A DNA stretch of 64,000 nucleotides from Intestinimonas timonensis (GTDB lineage: Bacteria > Bacillota > Clostridia > Oscillospirales > Oscillospiraceae), in assembly GCF_900626145.1 (NCBI RefSeq), contig NZ_LR130817.1, positions 132,213 to 196,212 of the forward strand, in the 5' to 3' direction. The position numbers and the translations under genes are program-made. The first letter of the stretch is position 1; every line of letters starts with the position of its first letter. The notes under the pieces are model-generated. The model was not told where the DNA came from. It made no database searches and worked only from the letters and a program-made list of their open reading frames with translations. Below are positions 31,827 through 41,246 of the stretch, in pieces.

Positions 31827-34800
31827 ATGTCTGACAAGATCCCATTTTTCACCCTCTTTTCCGCCTGGAGTCCCTCGGCGGAGTTCCGAAGCCTCCTGGG
31901 GGAGGCAGCGGTGACCTCCGCTGTCATCGACAAGGCCAACCGCAGCCTCCAGGCGGAACTGACCGCCCCCCGGCCCATCTCCAGCGGGGTGATGGACCGG
32001 GTGTCGGCGGAGCTGGCGGCGGTCTATGGCCTGAGCGGCGCCCGGCTGAACCTCACCGTGGAGTCCTCCGCTCCAACGGAGGGACCGGCGGACGACCTGC
32101 CACCCTGGGAGGAGGCACCCATGCCCACCGAGGCCGACATGCCTCCGGAAGAGGCGCCGATGCCCACAGAGGCCGACATGCCGCCGGAAGTGGATGCACC
32201 CGCCCCGGTGGAGGAGCCCCCCGTCCCGGAGGTTCCGGCTTCCGTGGCTCCCGCCCCCGCCGCCCCGGCGGAGGAGGACCCCATGGAGGTCTTTCGCCGT
32301 ACCGAGCGCATCCGCCAGGAGGCCCTGAAGCACATCAAGCCGGCGGTGCCCAATGAAAAGAAGAAGGAGAAGGGGGGTAGCAAGCTCCTCTTCGGGAAGA
32401 TCACCAAAAAGTTCGGCCACATCCCCATGAGCGACATCACCCTGGACACCGAGATGGTGACCATCGAGGGCGATGTCTTTGCCACCGACCACGTGGAGAT
32501 GAAGAAGCGGGGGGCGTGGATCGTCCGCTTTGACATCACCGACCGGACCAACTCCATCCGAGTGGCCAAGTTCCTGGTGGGGGAGGAGGGCAAGGCTTTG
32601 GCTGGGGCTCTGAAGGAGGGCCAGCACCTCATCGTCCAGGGTCGGGTGAGCCCCTACCAGGGTGAGCTCCAGATCGAGCCCACCGGCATCGCCGAGGGGG
32701 AACGCCCCCCGGAGCGAACCGACACCGCCCCAGGGAAAAAGCGTGTGGAGCTCCATTTACATACGAAAATGTCCTCCATGGACGCCACCACCGACATCAA
32801 GAAGGTGATCCAGCGGGCGGCGGCCTGGGGCCATCCCGCCATCGCTATCACCGACCACGGCGTCTGCCATGACTTCCCCACGGCTTACTCCACCGCCAAG
32901 AAGGCGGGCATCAAGATGCTCTTCGGTGTGGAGGCCTACTTCATCAACGACGTGGACGACATGCCCGCCGTCCGGGGAAACCTGGACGCCGATTTTCACG
33001 GGGAGTACGTCTGCTTTGACCTGGAGACCACCGGCCTGGACGCACGCCACGACGTCATCACCGAGATCGGTGCCGTGGTCTACAAGGACGGCAAGGTCAC
33101 CGACGAGATCTTTTCCACCTTCGTGGACCCGGAGCGACCCATTCCCTATGAGGTGAGCCAGCTCACCGGCATCACCGACGACATGGTGAAGGGCGCTCCC
33201 AGCCAGGCCGAGGCCATCCGGCAGTTTCTGGACTTCGTGAAGGGCCGGCCCCTGGCCGCCCACAATGCCGGCTTCGACGTGGGCTTCATCGCCGAGGGCT
33301 GCCGCCGCATGGGCATCCCCCTGGATGTGACGGCGGTGGATACCCTGCCCCTGGCCCAGGCCCTGCTGCCCCAGCTCTCCAAGCACAAGCTGGATGTGGT
33401 GGCCGGCCACCTGGGGCTCCCCGCTTTCAATCACCACCGGGCCACCGACGACGCCTCCACCGTGGCCTATATGCTGGTGCCCTTCTTCAAGCGGCTGGAG
33501 GAGGACCACGACATCCACTCCCTGGGTCCCATCAACTGCTGGGTGGCCGGTCAGAACCAGAAGCGCAAGGGAAAGCGGCGTGCCCGCCACCTCATTGTCC
33601 TGGCCCGGAACCAGACGGGGCTCAGGAACCTCTATAAGCTGGTGTCCAAGGCCCACCTGGAGCATTTCCAGCGCAAGCAGTATCCGGTGATGCCCAAGAG
33701 CCTCATCGACGCCAACCGGGAGGGCCTGCTGATGGGCTCCGCCTGCGAGGCGGGAGAGCTCTTCCAGGCGGTGGCCCGGCGGTCCTCCTGGGCCGAGCTC
33801 AAGCGCATCGCCTCCTGGTATGACTATCTGGAGATCCAGCCCATCAGCAACAACGCCTTCATGCTCCGGCCAGATAAGACCGGCCGCACCCTGGCCCGGG
33901 ACGAGGAGGAGCTGCGGGACTTCAACCGTACCATCGTGGAGCTGGGGCGTGAGATGGGCAAGCCGGTGGTGGCCACCGGCGACGTCCACTTCCTGGACCC
34001 GGAGGACGAGATCTACCGCCACATCCTCCTCAACACTAAGGGCTTCGAGGACGCCGACGCCCCCAACCCCCTCTACTTCCGCACCACCGACGAGATGCTG
34101 AAGGAATTTTCCTACCTGGGGGAGGAGACCGCCCGTGAGGTGGTCGTCGACAATACCCACCTCATCGCCGCCTGGTGCGGGGACCTGAACCCCCTGCCCA
34201 ACGGCCTCTTTGCCCCCAAGCTGGAGGACTCGGAAGGGGAGCTCAAGCGCTTGGTGTGGGGCAAGGCCAAGCGCCTCTACGGCGAAGAGCCGCCCCAGAT
34301 CGTGGTGGACCGCATCGAGACCGAGCTCCACGACATCCTCATGCGTCACTACGACGTCATCTACATGTCGGCCCAGAAGCTGGTCCAGGACTCCCTGGAC
34401 CACGGCTACCTGGTGGGCTCCCGTGGCTCGGTGGGCTCCTCTATCGTGGCCTTCATGTCGGGCATCACCGAGGTCAACGCCCTGCCGCCCCACTACCGCT
34501 GCCCCAACTGCAAGCACGCCGACTTCGAGACGGCCAAGACCCTGGGGGCGGGCTGCGGCGCCGACATGCCCGACGCCGTCTGCCCGGTGTGCGGTACCAA
34601 GTACGAGAAGGACGGCTTCAACATCCCCTTCGAGACCTTCCTGGGTTTCGGCGGCGACAAGGTCCCCGATATCGACCTCAACTTCTCTGGTGAGTACCAG
34701 TCCAATGCCCACAAGCACACCTTTGAGCTCTTCGGCGAGTCCCACGTGTTCCGTGCGGGCACCATCGGCACCGTGGCGGAGAAGACCGCCTTTGGCTACG

Positions 34801-36104
34801 TGAAGAAGTACATGGAGGAGCGGGGCAAGACGGCCACCAAGGCCGAGATGCTCCGGCTGGCCAAGGGCTGTACCGGGGTCAAGCGGACCACCGGCCAGCA
34901 CCCCGGCGGCATGGTGGTCATCCCCCAGGACAAGGAGATCTACGACTTCTGTCCGGTCCAGCATCCCGCCGACGACACCGATACCGACATCATCACCACC
35001 CATTTCGAATATCACTCCATGGAGTCCAACCTCCTGAAGCTAGACATGCTGGGACACGATGATCCCTCCATGATCCGCATGATGGAGGACCTCACCGGGA
35101 TGGACGCCAAGACCATCCCCCTGGATGACCCGGACACCCGGAGCATCTTCATCACCTCCAAGGTCCTGGGCTACGAGGACGACAAGATCCTGGGGCCCAC
35201 CGGCGCCACCGCCATCCCGGAGTTCGGAACCTCCTTCGTCCGGGGCATGCTGGAGGAGACCAAGCCGGCGGAGTTCGATATCCTGGTGCGGCTCTCCGGC
35301 TTCTCCCACGGCACCGACGTGTGGCTGGGCAACGCCCGGGACCTGATCCTCTCCGGCACCGCCACCGTCGGCCAGGCCATCGGCTGCCGTGACGATATCA
35401 TGATCTACCTCATCTCCTGCGGCATGAACGAGAAGCGGGCCTTCAAGATCATGGAGGCCGTCCGAAAGGGCCGCGGCCTCCCGGAGGGCGCCGAGGACGA
35501 GATGCGGGAGCACGGCGTTCCCGATTGGTACATCGGCTCCTGCAAGAAGATCGCCTATCTGTTCCCCAAGGCCCACGCCGTGGCCTACGTCATGATGGCC
35601 TTCCGTATCGCCTGGTTCAAGGTCCACAGGCCCCTGGCCTTCTACGCCGCCTACTTCTCCATCCGTGCCAAGGCCTTTGACGCCACCGTCATGTGCCAGG
35701 GTCTGGAGCGGGCCAAGGCCAAGATGGACGAGATCCGGGCCAAAGACAAGGATGCCTCCGCCGTGGAGCAGGACATGCTCACCACCCTGGAGGTGGTCTA
35801 CGAGTTCTATATCCGTGGCTTTACCTTTGAGCCCATGAGCCTCTACCGGTCGGACGCGGTGCGCTTCCAGGTGGACGAGGAGAAAAAGGCCCTAATCCCG
35901 CCCTTTATGGCCATTCCCGGCCTGGGTGAGACGGCGGCCGTATCCATTGTGGAGCAGCGCAAGGGGAAGGAGTACCTCTCCGTGGAGGAGTTCTCCTTTG
36001 ACTGTCCCAAGGTGACCAAGGCCCATATCGAGCTGCTCAAGTCCTGCGGCGCCCTGGCCGGCATGCCGGATACCAGCCAGATGACCCTGTTTGACGGAAT
36101 TTAG
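31827..36104 (+). CDS. polC: DNA polymerase III alpha subunit, gram-positive PolC type
   Basis: 1425 residues, the usual PolC length. Order: N-terminal domain (1-80); a Pro/Ala/Glu-rich linker (about 82-150); an OB domain (ITLDTEMVTIEGDVFATDHV); a PHP domain from about 307 (ELHLHTKMSSMDATTD, ITDHGVCHDFP) interrupted by the proofreading exonuclease (YVCFDLETTGLDARHDVITE, about 394-413); the polymerase core with GSRGSVGSSIVAFMSGITEV, a zinc-binding segment (CPNCKHADF and CPVCG) and DKVPDIDLNFSGEY; and a C-terminal helix-hairpin-helix region (IPGLGETAAVSIVEQ). It is the replicative polymerase of Firmicutes. The linker contains a tandem 13-residue repeat. Confidence 0.98.
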   Translation: MSDKIPFFTLFSAWSPSAEFRSLLGEAAVTSAVIDKANRSLQAELTAPRPISSGVMDRVSAELAAVYGLSGARLNLTVESSAPTEGPADDLPPWEEAPMPTEADMPPEEAPMPTEADMPPEVDAPAPVEEPPVPEVPASVAPAPAAPAEEDPMEVFRRTERIRQEALKHIKPAVPNEKKKEKGGSKLLFGKITKKFGHIPMSDITLDTEMVTIEGDVFATDHVEMKKRGAWIVRFDITDRTNSIRVAKFLVGEEGKALAGALKEGQHLIVQGRVSPYQGELQIEPTGIAEGERPPERTDTAPGKKRVELHLHTKMSSMDATTDIKKVIQRAAAWGHPAIAITDHGVCHDFPTAYSTAKKAGIKMLFGVEAYFINDVDDMPAVRGNLDADFHGEYVCFDLETTGLDARHDVITEIGAVVYKDGKVTDEIFSTFVDPERPIPYEVSQLTGITDDMVKGAPSQAEAIRQFLDFVKGRPLAAHNAGFDVGFIAEGCRRMGIPLDVTAVDTLPLAQALLPQLSKHKLDVVAGHLGLPAFNHHRATDDASTVAYMLVPFFKRLEEDHDIHSLGPINCWVAGQNQKRKGKRRARHLIVLARNQTGLRNLYKLVSKAHLEHFQRKQYPVMPKSLIDANREGLLMGSACEAGELFQAVARRSSWAELKRIASWYDYLEIQPISNNAFMLRPDKTGRTLARDEEELRDFNRTIVELGREMGKPVVATGDVHFLDPEDEIYRHILLNTKGFEDADAPNPLYFRTTDEMLKEFSYLGEETAREVVVDNTHLIAAWCGDLNPLPNGLFAPKLEDSEGELKRLVWGKAKRLYGEEPPQIVVDRIETELHDILMRHYDVIYMSAQKLVQDSLDHGYLVGSRGSVGSSIVAFMSGITEVNALPPHYRCPNCKHADFETAKTLGAGCGADMPDAVCPVCGTKYEKDGFNIPFETFLGFGGDKVPDIDLNFSGEYQSNAHKHTFELFGESHVFRAGTIGTVAEKTAFGYVKKYMEERGKTATKAEMLRLAKGCTGVKRTTGQHPGGMVVIPQDKEIYDFCPVQHPADDTDTDIITTHFEYHSMESNLLKLDMLGHDDPSMIRMMEDLTGMDAKTIPLDDPDTRSIFITSKVLGYEDDKILGPTGATAIPEFGTSFVRGMLEETKPAEFDILVRLSGFSHGTDVWLGNARDLILSGTATVGQAIGCRDDIMIYLISCGMNEKRAFKIMEAVRKGRGLPEGAEDEMREHGVPDWYIGSCKKIAYLFPKAHAVAYVMMAFRIAWFKVHRPLAFYAAYFSIRAKAFDATVMCQGLERAKAKMDEIRAKDKDASAVEQDMLTTLEVVYEFYIRGFTFEPMSLYRSDAVRFQVDEEKKALIPPFMAIPGLGETAAVSIVEQRKGKEYLSVEEFSFDCPKVTKAHIELLKSCGALAGMPDTSQMTLFDGI
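32109..32186 (+). repeat. Tandem 39-bp repeat inside polC
   Basis: Two adjacent copies encode EEAPMPTEADMPP at residues 95-107 and 108-120. The DNA copies differ at several third positions, so the duplication is not brand new. It lies in the flexible linker before the OB domain. Confidence 0.8.
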
Positions 36105-36122
36105 TCTGCCTGTGAAAGACCC

Positions 36123-36149
36123 TTTCCCTGCCCCAAGCGGGCAGGGAAA
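36123..36149 (+). terminator. Hairpin after polC
   Basis: TTTCCCTGCCC (36123-36133) pairs with GGGCAGGGAAA (36139-36149). On plus it is followed by AGTTATTG, a poor T-run; on minus the stem is preceded by A and followed by GGG. It probably marks the end of the polC transcript. The his promoter starts 6 bases later. Confidence 0.55.
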
Positions 36150-36154
36150 AGTTA

Positions 36155-36183
36155 TTGACTTTAGCGTGGTAACGTGATACTAT
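36155..36183 (+). promoter_or_regulatory. Promoter of the histidine operon
   Basis: TTGACT (36155-36160), a 17-base spacer, and TACTAT (36178-36183). The predicted start is about 28 bases before the hisZ start codon, too short for a T-box or a his leader peptide, so no attenuation control is visible. Confidence 0.75.
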
Positions 36184-36217
36184 ACGAAAGTAACTTTACA
36201 GGAAAGGGGGATTCCCC

Positions 36218-37384
36218 TTGTATACCATCAACACCCCCGAGGGGACCCGGGACCGGCTCTTTGCCGAGTGCCGGGAGCGGCGGCAGGTCCAGCGGGAGCT
36301 GACGGCACTTTTTCAGCGGCGGGGCTACGCCGAGGTGAGCACGCCGGAGGTGGAGTTCTACGACCTCTTCCTCCAGTCGGGCAACCCCATGCCCCAGGAG
36401 AGCATGCTCAAGATCATCGACCGCTCCGGCAAGATCATGGTGATGCGGCCCGACTGCACCACCCCCATCGCCCGGGTGGCGGCCACGAAGCTGAAGACGC
36501 TGCCCCTCCCGCAGCGGCTCTTTTACGATCAGACCGTCTTTCGCTCCGGCCAGGAGCACAAGGGCGGCAGCAGCGAGATCGCCCAGTGCGGTGTGGAGCT
36601 CATCGGAGCCGCCGGCTGGAGGGCCGACCTGGAGATGGTGGCCCTGGCGGTGGATGCCCTGGGTGCCTGCGGCGTGCAGGACTACCATGTGGAGCTGGGT
36701 CATGTGGGCTTTTTCCGGGACCTGGCCAGCCGGGTAGATATGCCCGCCGCCGTCATCGAGCAGATGCGCCTGCTCATCGAGGGCAAGAACTTCGCCGCCC
36801 TCAACGACCTGCTGGAGCCCTACGCCGGTCAGGGAGCCTGTAAGGCCCTGCGGCGGCTCTCCCGCCTCTTCGGCGGGGCGGAGGTGCTGGACGAGGCCGA
36901 GGAGCTGGCCGGAGGCAGCGCTGTGCTGGTCTACCTGCGGCAGCTCTACAACGCCCTCTGCAAGGCGGGCTACGGCGATCACATCCGCTTCGATCTGGGC
37001 ATGGTCCATCAGATCGACTACTATACCGGCGTGGTATTCCGGGGCTACGTGGAGGGGGCGGGGGACGCCGTCCTCTCCGGCGGACGGTACGACAACCTGG
37101 TGGAGGCCTTCGGCCGGGCGGCGCCCGCCACCGGCTTTGCCGTGGACGTGGACGCGGTGGCCGGGTGCCTCCCTGAGGCGACGGCGGCGCGGCTGGAGAC
37201 CCTGATTCACTACGGCACCGACGACCTGGGCCGGGCCCTGGCGGCAGTGGACGCCGCTGCGCCGGGGACCGTGGAGCTCTCCCCCCAAGGCGAGGTGGAG
37301 GAGACCATGGCCCTGGCCAAGGAGAAGGGCGCAAAGGCTGTGCTGGTATTGGAGAACGGGACCGAGAGGAGGGTGGAGCTATGA
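36218..37384 (+). CDS. hisZ: ATP phosphoribosyltransferase regulatory subunit
   Basis: 388 residues similar to the catalytic core of histidyl-tRNA synthetase: TPEGTRDRLFAECRERR, PDCTTPIARVAATKL, RLFYDQTVFRSGQEHKGGSS, EIAQCGVELIG and LGMVHQIDYYTGVVFRGYV. HisZ has no aminoacylation activity; it is required by the short form of HisG for activity and histidine feedback. The start is a TTG at 36218 with GGAAAGGGGG 7 bases upstream. It overlaps hisG in ATGA. Confidence 0.93.
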   Translation: MYTINTPEGTRDRLFAECRERRQVQRELTALFQRRGYAEVSTPEVEFYDLFLQSGNPMPQESMLKIIDRSGKIMVMRPDCTTPIARVAATKLKTLPLPQRLFYDQTVFRSGQEHKGGSSEIAQCGVELIGAAGWRADLEMVALAVDALGACGVQDYHVELGHVGFFRDLASRVDMPAAVIEQMRLLIEGKNFAALNDLLEPYAGQGACKALRRLSRLFGGAEVLDEAEELAGGSAVLVYLRQLYNALCKAGYGDHIRFDLGMVHQIDYYTGVVFRGYVEGAGDAVLSGGRYDNLVEAFGRAAPATGFAVDVDAVAGCLPEATAARLETLIHYGTDDLGRALAAVDAAAPGTVELSPQGEVEETMALAKEKGAKAVLVLENGTERRVEL

Positions 37385-38022
37385 GCGAGCCGCTGCGGAT
37401 CGCCCTCACCAAGGGGCGGCTTCAGGATAAAAGTGTGGAGCTCTTCGAGGCCATGGGCCTGGACTGCTCCCCCATCAAGGACCCGGGCCGTCGGTTGGTC
37501 CACACCATCCCCAACTACCCCCTGGAGGCGGTGCTGGCCAAGGCGCCCGACGTCATTACCTACGTGGAGCATGGGGTGTGCGACCTGGGCATCGTGGGCA
37601 AAGACACCATCCTGGAGCAGGGAAAGTCTTTTTATGAGGTGCTGGACCTGGGGTTCGGCAAGTGCCGCTTCGCCCTGGCGGTGAAGGAGGGCACCGACTT
37701 CTACGGCACCTACAAGACCCGGCGCATCGCCAGTAAATATCCCAATGTGGCCCGTGCCTTCTTTGCCAAGAAGGGCATGGACGTGGACATCATCAAGATC
37801 GAGGGCTCTGTGGAGCTGGCGCCCATCCTGGACCTGGCCGACGCCATCGTGGACATTGTGGAGACGGGGTCCACCCTGAAGGCTAACGGCCTGGTGCCCA
37901 TCGAGGATGTGGCTCAGGTGAGCGCCCGGCTCATCGTCAACACCGCCAGCATGAAGCTCCACAAGGAGGCCATCGACGACTTTATCAGCCGCTGCGAGCG
38001 GGAATTGGAGAGACGGGCATGA
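37381..38022 (+). CDS. hisG: ATP phosphoribosyltransferase, short form
   Basis: 213 residues, the HisG-S form without the C-terminal regulatory domain, which agrees with hisZ being directly upstream. Motifs: RIALTKGRLQDKSVELFEAM, VCDLGIVGKDTI, IASKYPNVARAFF and the PRPP loop region LADAIVDIVETGSTLKANGL. It catalyses the first step of histidine synthesis from ATP and PRPP. It overlaps hisD by 4 bases. Confidence 0.96.
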   Translation: MSEPLRIALTKGRLQDKSVELFEAMGLDCSPIKDPGRRLVHTIPNYPLEAVLAKAPDVITYVEHGVCDLGIVGKDTILEQGKSFYEVLDLGFGKCRFALAVKEGTDFYGTYKTRRIASKYPNVARAFFAKKGMDVDIIKIEGSVELAPILDLADAIVDIVETGSTLKANGLVPIEDVAQVSARLIVNTASMKLHKEAIDDFISRCERELERRA

Positions 38023-39305
38023 TCGAGATCATCAAAGCCGACGGGCAGGCGGAGCAGGCCCGGATCGCCGCCATGCGGGCGAGAGCCGCCCAGGTGGGGG
38101 CCGACATCCAGAGGGCGGTGTCCGCCGTCATGGCGGACGTAAAGGCCCGGGGCTATGAGGCCGTAGAGGAATACTCCCTCAAATTCGACCGCAAAGCGCC
38201 CTATGAGCTCACCCAGGCGGAGCTGGCGGCGGCCTACGACCGCTGCCCCAAGGAGCTCATCGCCGCTCTGGAGCGGGCGGCGGCCAACATCCGGGATTAT
38301 AACGAAAGGCTGCTGGTGAAGAGCCAGGAGTGGACCTCCCCCGACGGGGGCATCGTGGGTCGGGTGGTCCGGGGCCTGAGCCGGGTGGGCATCTATGTGC
38401 CCGGCGGCACGGCGGCCTACCCCAGCAGCGTCCTCATGAACGCCGTCCCCGCCAAGGTGGCGGGGGTGGGGGAGATCGTCATGGTGACGCCCCCCACCGA
38501 GAACCTGAGCGACGCCGTCCTGGCCGCCGCCAAGATCGCCGGGGTGGACCGCTGCATCGCCGTGGGCGGCGCCCAGGCGGTGGCCGCCCTCACCTATGGG
38601 GCGGGCTTTATCCCCAAGGTGGATAAGCTGGTGGGGCCGGGCAACGCCTTTGTGGCCACCGCCAAGCGCATGGCCTACGGCGAGCTGGACATCGACATGG
38701 TGGCCGGCCCCTCTGAGGTGCTGGTCATCGCCGACGGAAGCGCCCAGCCCAAATTCGTGGCCGCCGACCTCCTGAGCCAGGCCGAGCACGACAAGCTGGC
38801 CTCCGCCGTGCTGCTCACCGATTCCATGGAGCTGGCGAAGGCGGTGGACGCCGAGATCATCCGCCAGACCGGCTATCTGAGCCGCTCCGAGATCATGGAG
38901 CAGTCCCTCAGGGACTTTGGCTGCGCCATCGTCTGTGAGAACCTGGACGACTGCGCCGCCCTAGCCAATGAGATCGCCCCGGAGCACCTGGAGATCGTCA
39001 CCGCCGATCCCCGGTCCCTGTTGCCCAAAATCAAAAACGCCGGCGCCGTCTTCATGGGGAGCTGGTCTCCGGAGCCTCTGGGGGACTACCTGGCCGGACC
39101 CGACCACGTGCTGCCCACCAGCGGCACCGCCCGGTTCTTCTCCCCCCTGAGCGTGGACAGCTTCCTCAAGACCATGAGCGTCATTCAGTACGACCGGGGG
39201 AGTTTGGCCCCCATCAAGGACCAGATTATGACCCTGGCCGAGGCGGAAAAGCTCACCGCCCACGCCAATTCCATCCGGGTGCGGTTTGAGGAGGAGGGAA
39301 TCTGA
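38019..39305 (+). CDS. hisD: Histidinol dehydrogenase
   Basis: 428 residues. Motifs: GRVVRGLSRVGIYVPGGTAA, VGGAQAVAALTYGAGFIPKV, VGPGNAFVATAKRMAYG, MVAGPSEVLVIAD and the metal-site region DLLSQAEHDKLASAVLLT; the C-terminus has ANSIRVRFEEEGI. It oxidises L-histidinol to L-histidine in two NAD-dependent steps. Overlaps hisG and meets hisB at one base. Confidence 0.97.
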   Translation: MIEIIKADGQAEQARIAAMRARAAQVGADIQRAVSAVMADVKARGYEAVEEYSLKFDRKAPYELTQAELAAAYDRCPKELIAALERAAANIRDYNERLLVKSQEWTSPDGGIVGRVVRGLSRVGIYVPGGTAAYPSSVLMNAVPAKVAGVGEIVMVTPPTENLSDAVLAAAKIAGVDRCIAVGGAQAVAALTYGAGFIPKVDKLVGPGNAFVATAKRMAYGELDIDMVAGPSEVLVIADGSAQPKFVAADLLSQAEHDKLASAVLLTDSMELAKAVDAEIIRQTGYLSRSEIMEQSLRDFGCAIVCENLDDCAALANEIAPEHLEIVTADPRSLLPKIKNAGAVFMGSWSPEPLGDYLAGPDHVLPTSGTARFFSPLSVDSFLKTMSVIQYDRGSLAPIKDQIMTLAEAEKLTAHANSIRVRFEEEGI

Positions 39306-39916
39306 TGGAAGTGCCTGTGTACCGGGAAGGGGAGAGGCCCCTCCAGGCCTATAGCATCCAGCGTAAGACCAAGGAGACCGACATCCAGCTCTCCCTGTCT
39401 CTGGAGGGCGGAGAGGTGGCGGTGTCCACCGGCATCGGCTTTTTTGACCACATGCTCACCGCCTTCGCCTTCTACGGCGGCCTGGGCCTGAAGCTGGAAG
39501 TAGACGGCGACCTGGAGGTGGACGGCCACCACACCGTGGAGGACGTGGGCATCGTCCTGGGCCAGGCCATGAGCCGGGCGCTTGGGGACCGGAAGGGCAT
39601 CCGCCGGTTTGCCTCCGCCTATATCCCCATGGATGAGGCCTTGTGCTTCACCGCCCTGGATTTCTCCAACCGCCCCTTCCTGGTCTTTGACGCCGATATG
39701 CCCCAGCCCATGATCGGGGCCTATGACGCCTGCCTTACCGAAGAGTTTATGCGGGCCTTCGCGGTGAACAGCGGCCTGACCCTGCATATGAAGTGCCTCT
39801 ATGGGAAAAACGCCCACCACATCATCGAGGCCCTCTTCAAGTCCCTTGGGGTGGCGGTGAAGGAGGCTGTGGCTGTCACCGGCACCGGTGTCACCTCCAC
39901 AAAGGGGGTGCTCTGA
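39305..39916 (+). CDS. hisB: Imidazoleglycerol-phosphate dehydratase
   Basis: 203 residues, the single-function form without a phosphatase domain. Manganese-binding motifs: GIGFFDHMLTAFAFYGGLGL, DGHHTVEDVGIVLGQA, and the repeat SGLTLHMKCLYGKNAHHIIE with ALFKSLGVAVKEAV. It forms imidazole acetol phosphate. Histidinol-phosphate aminotransferase and phosphatase genes are not in this operon and must lie elsewhere. The stop overlaps the hisH start by one base. Confidence 0.97.
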   Translation: MEVPVYREGERPLQAYSIQRKTKETDIQLSLSLEGGEVAVSTGIGFFDHMLTAFAFYGGLGLKLEVDGDLEVDGHHTVEDVGIVLGQAMSRALGDRKGIRRFASAYIPMDEALCFTALDFSNRPFLVFDADMPQPMIGAYDACLTEEFMRAFAVNSGLTLHMKCLYGKNAHHIIEALFKSLGVAVKEAVAVTGTGVTSTKGVL

Positions 39917-40524
39917 TGGGCTACACAGCCATCGTGGACTACGGCGTGGGCAACCTGAAGAGCGTCACCAACGCCATGGCCTATCTGGGCCTGGAGAGCA
40001 AGGTCACCGGCGACACCGGGGAGATGGAAAGGGCCGACGCCATCATCCTGCCCGGTGTGGGGGCCTTCCCCGACGCGGCGGAAAAGCTGCGGGAGACGGG
40101 GCTGGACCAGACCATCCTGGCCCAGGCGGCCAAGAAGCCCATTCTGGGCATCTGTCTGGGGATGCAGCTTCTCTTTGAACTGGGGGAAGAGGTGCGGCCC
40201 TGCGCCGGCCTGGGCCTGGTGGGCGGCAGCGTGAAAAAGATCGAGACCCACTGTAAGCTGCCCCACATCGGCTGGAACAGCCTGACCTTCCCCAATCCGT
40301 CTCCCCTCTTTGCCGGGGTGGAGCCGGGGAGCTACGTTTACTTTGTCCACTCCTTCTGCGCTGTGGCAAGCAGCCCTGACGATGTCATCGCCCGGACCGA
40401 CTACGGCGTGCCCGTGACCGCCGCCGTGGGGAAGGGGAACGTGTACGGCTGCCAGTTCCACCCGGAGAAGAGCGGCGAGGTGGGGTTGCAGATCCTGAAG
40501 AATTTTGGAGGGCTGAACCGATGA
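39916..40524 (+). CDS. hisH: Imidazole glycerol phosphate synthase, glutaminase subunit
   Basis: 202 residues, a class I glutamine amidotransferase. The catalytic cysteine is in ILGICLGMQLLFELGEEV, the His-Glu pair in GCQFHPEKSGEVGLQIL; the N-terminus is AIVDYGVGNLKSVTNAMAYL. It supplies ammonia to HisF. The ATG at 39916 shares its A with the hisB stop. Upstream in-frame codons belong to hisB read out of frame. Confidence 0.96.
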   Translation: MGYTAIVDYGVGNLKSVTNAMAYLGLESKVTGDTGEMERADAIILPGVGAFPDAAEKLRETGLDQTILAQAAKKPILGICLGMQLLFELGEEVRPCAGLGLVGGSVKKIETHCKLPHIGWNSLTFPNPSPLFAGVEPGSYVYFVHSFCAVASSPDDVIARTDYGVPVTAAVGKGNVYGCQFHPEKSGEVGLQILKNFGGLNR

Positions 40525-41246
40525 TCCTGCTGCCTGCCATCGATATGAAGGACGGCCGCTGCGTCCGTCTGAAAAAAGGGGATTTTGACACGGTCCACCA
40601 GGTGGCCAACAGCGCCCTGGAGACCGCTCACCGCTTTGCCGACGCCGGTGCCGCCTGGGTCCACATGGTGGACCTGGACGGGGCCCGGGACGGCACCCGG
40701 AAGAATTTCCCCTTCATCTACGAGGTCATCCAGCAGTCCGGCCTGAAGGTGGAGCTGGGTGGCGGTATCAAGACCGTCCCCGACCTCATCACCGTGGTGG
40801 AGTCCGGCGTGGCCCGGGCTGTCATCGGCTCCGCCGCCGTCACCCACCCGGAGGTGGTCACCTATGCCCTGAACCAGTGGGGGCCTGACCGGGTGGCGGT
40901 GGGTATCGACTGCCTGAACGGCAAGGTCCGCACCGCCGGCTGGGAAGAGGACGCCGGGCTGGACGCCGTGGCTTTTGCCAAACAGATGGAGGCGCTTGGG
41001 GTGCAGACCATCGTCTATACCGACATCGCCACCGACGGCATGCTCTCCGGGCCCTCCTATGACCAGCTTATCGCCCTTCAGAAGGCGGTGAGCTGCCGCA
41101 TCGTGACCTCCGGCGGAGTCACCACCCTGGATGACATCAAGCGCCTGCGGGACATGGGGCTCTACGCCGCCATCATTGGCAAGGCCTATTACGCCGGTAC
41201 CCTGGATCTGGCGGAGGCGGTAAAGGAGGCGGGCCCCCAATGCTAG
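40521..41246 (+). CDS. hisA: ProFAR isomerase (HisA)
   Basis: 241 residues, a (beta/alpha)8 barrel. Catalytic and phosphate-binding motifs: [20 protein letters not shown] with the N-terminal Asp, VELGGGIKT, and [18 protein letters not shown] with the second Asp; [15 protein letters not shown] binds phosphate. It isomerises the ribose of ProFAR to the ribulose form. It overlaps hisH by 4 bases and hisF by 7. Confidence 0.96.
   Translation: MILLPAIDMKDGRCVRLKKGDFDTVHQVANSALETAHRFADAGAAWVHMVDLDGARDGTRKNFPFIYEVIQQSGLKVELGGGIKTVPDLITVVESGVARAVIGSAAVTHPEVVTYALNQWGPDRVAVGIDCLNGKVRTAGWEEDAGLDAVAFAKQMEALGVQTIVYTDIATDGMLSGPSYDQLIALQKAVSCRIVTSGGVTTLDDIKRLRDMGLYAAIIGKAYYAGTLDLAEAVKEAGPQC

Noticed and set aside
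31155..32756. A 533-codon minus-strand open frame across ispG and polC
   Set aside because: Spans two real genes antisense, repetitive Gly/His/Leu composition.
32757..35015. A 752-codon minus-strand open frame opposite polC
   Set aside because: Antisense shadow of polC caused by codon bias; composition is not that of a real protein.
36155..36217. T-box or his leader peptide before hisZ
   Set aside because: Only about 28 bases lie between the predicted transcription start and the start codon; no room for either.
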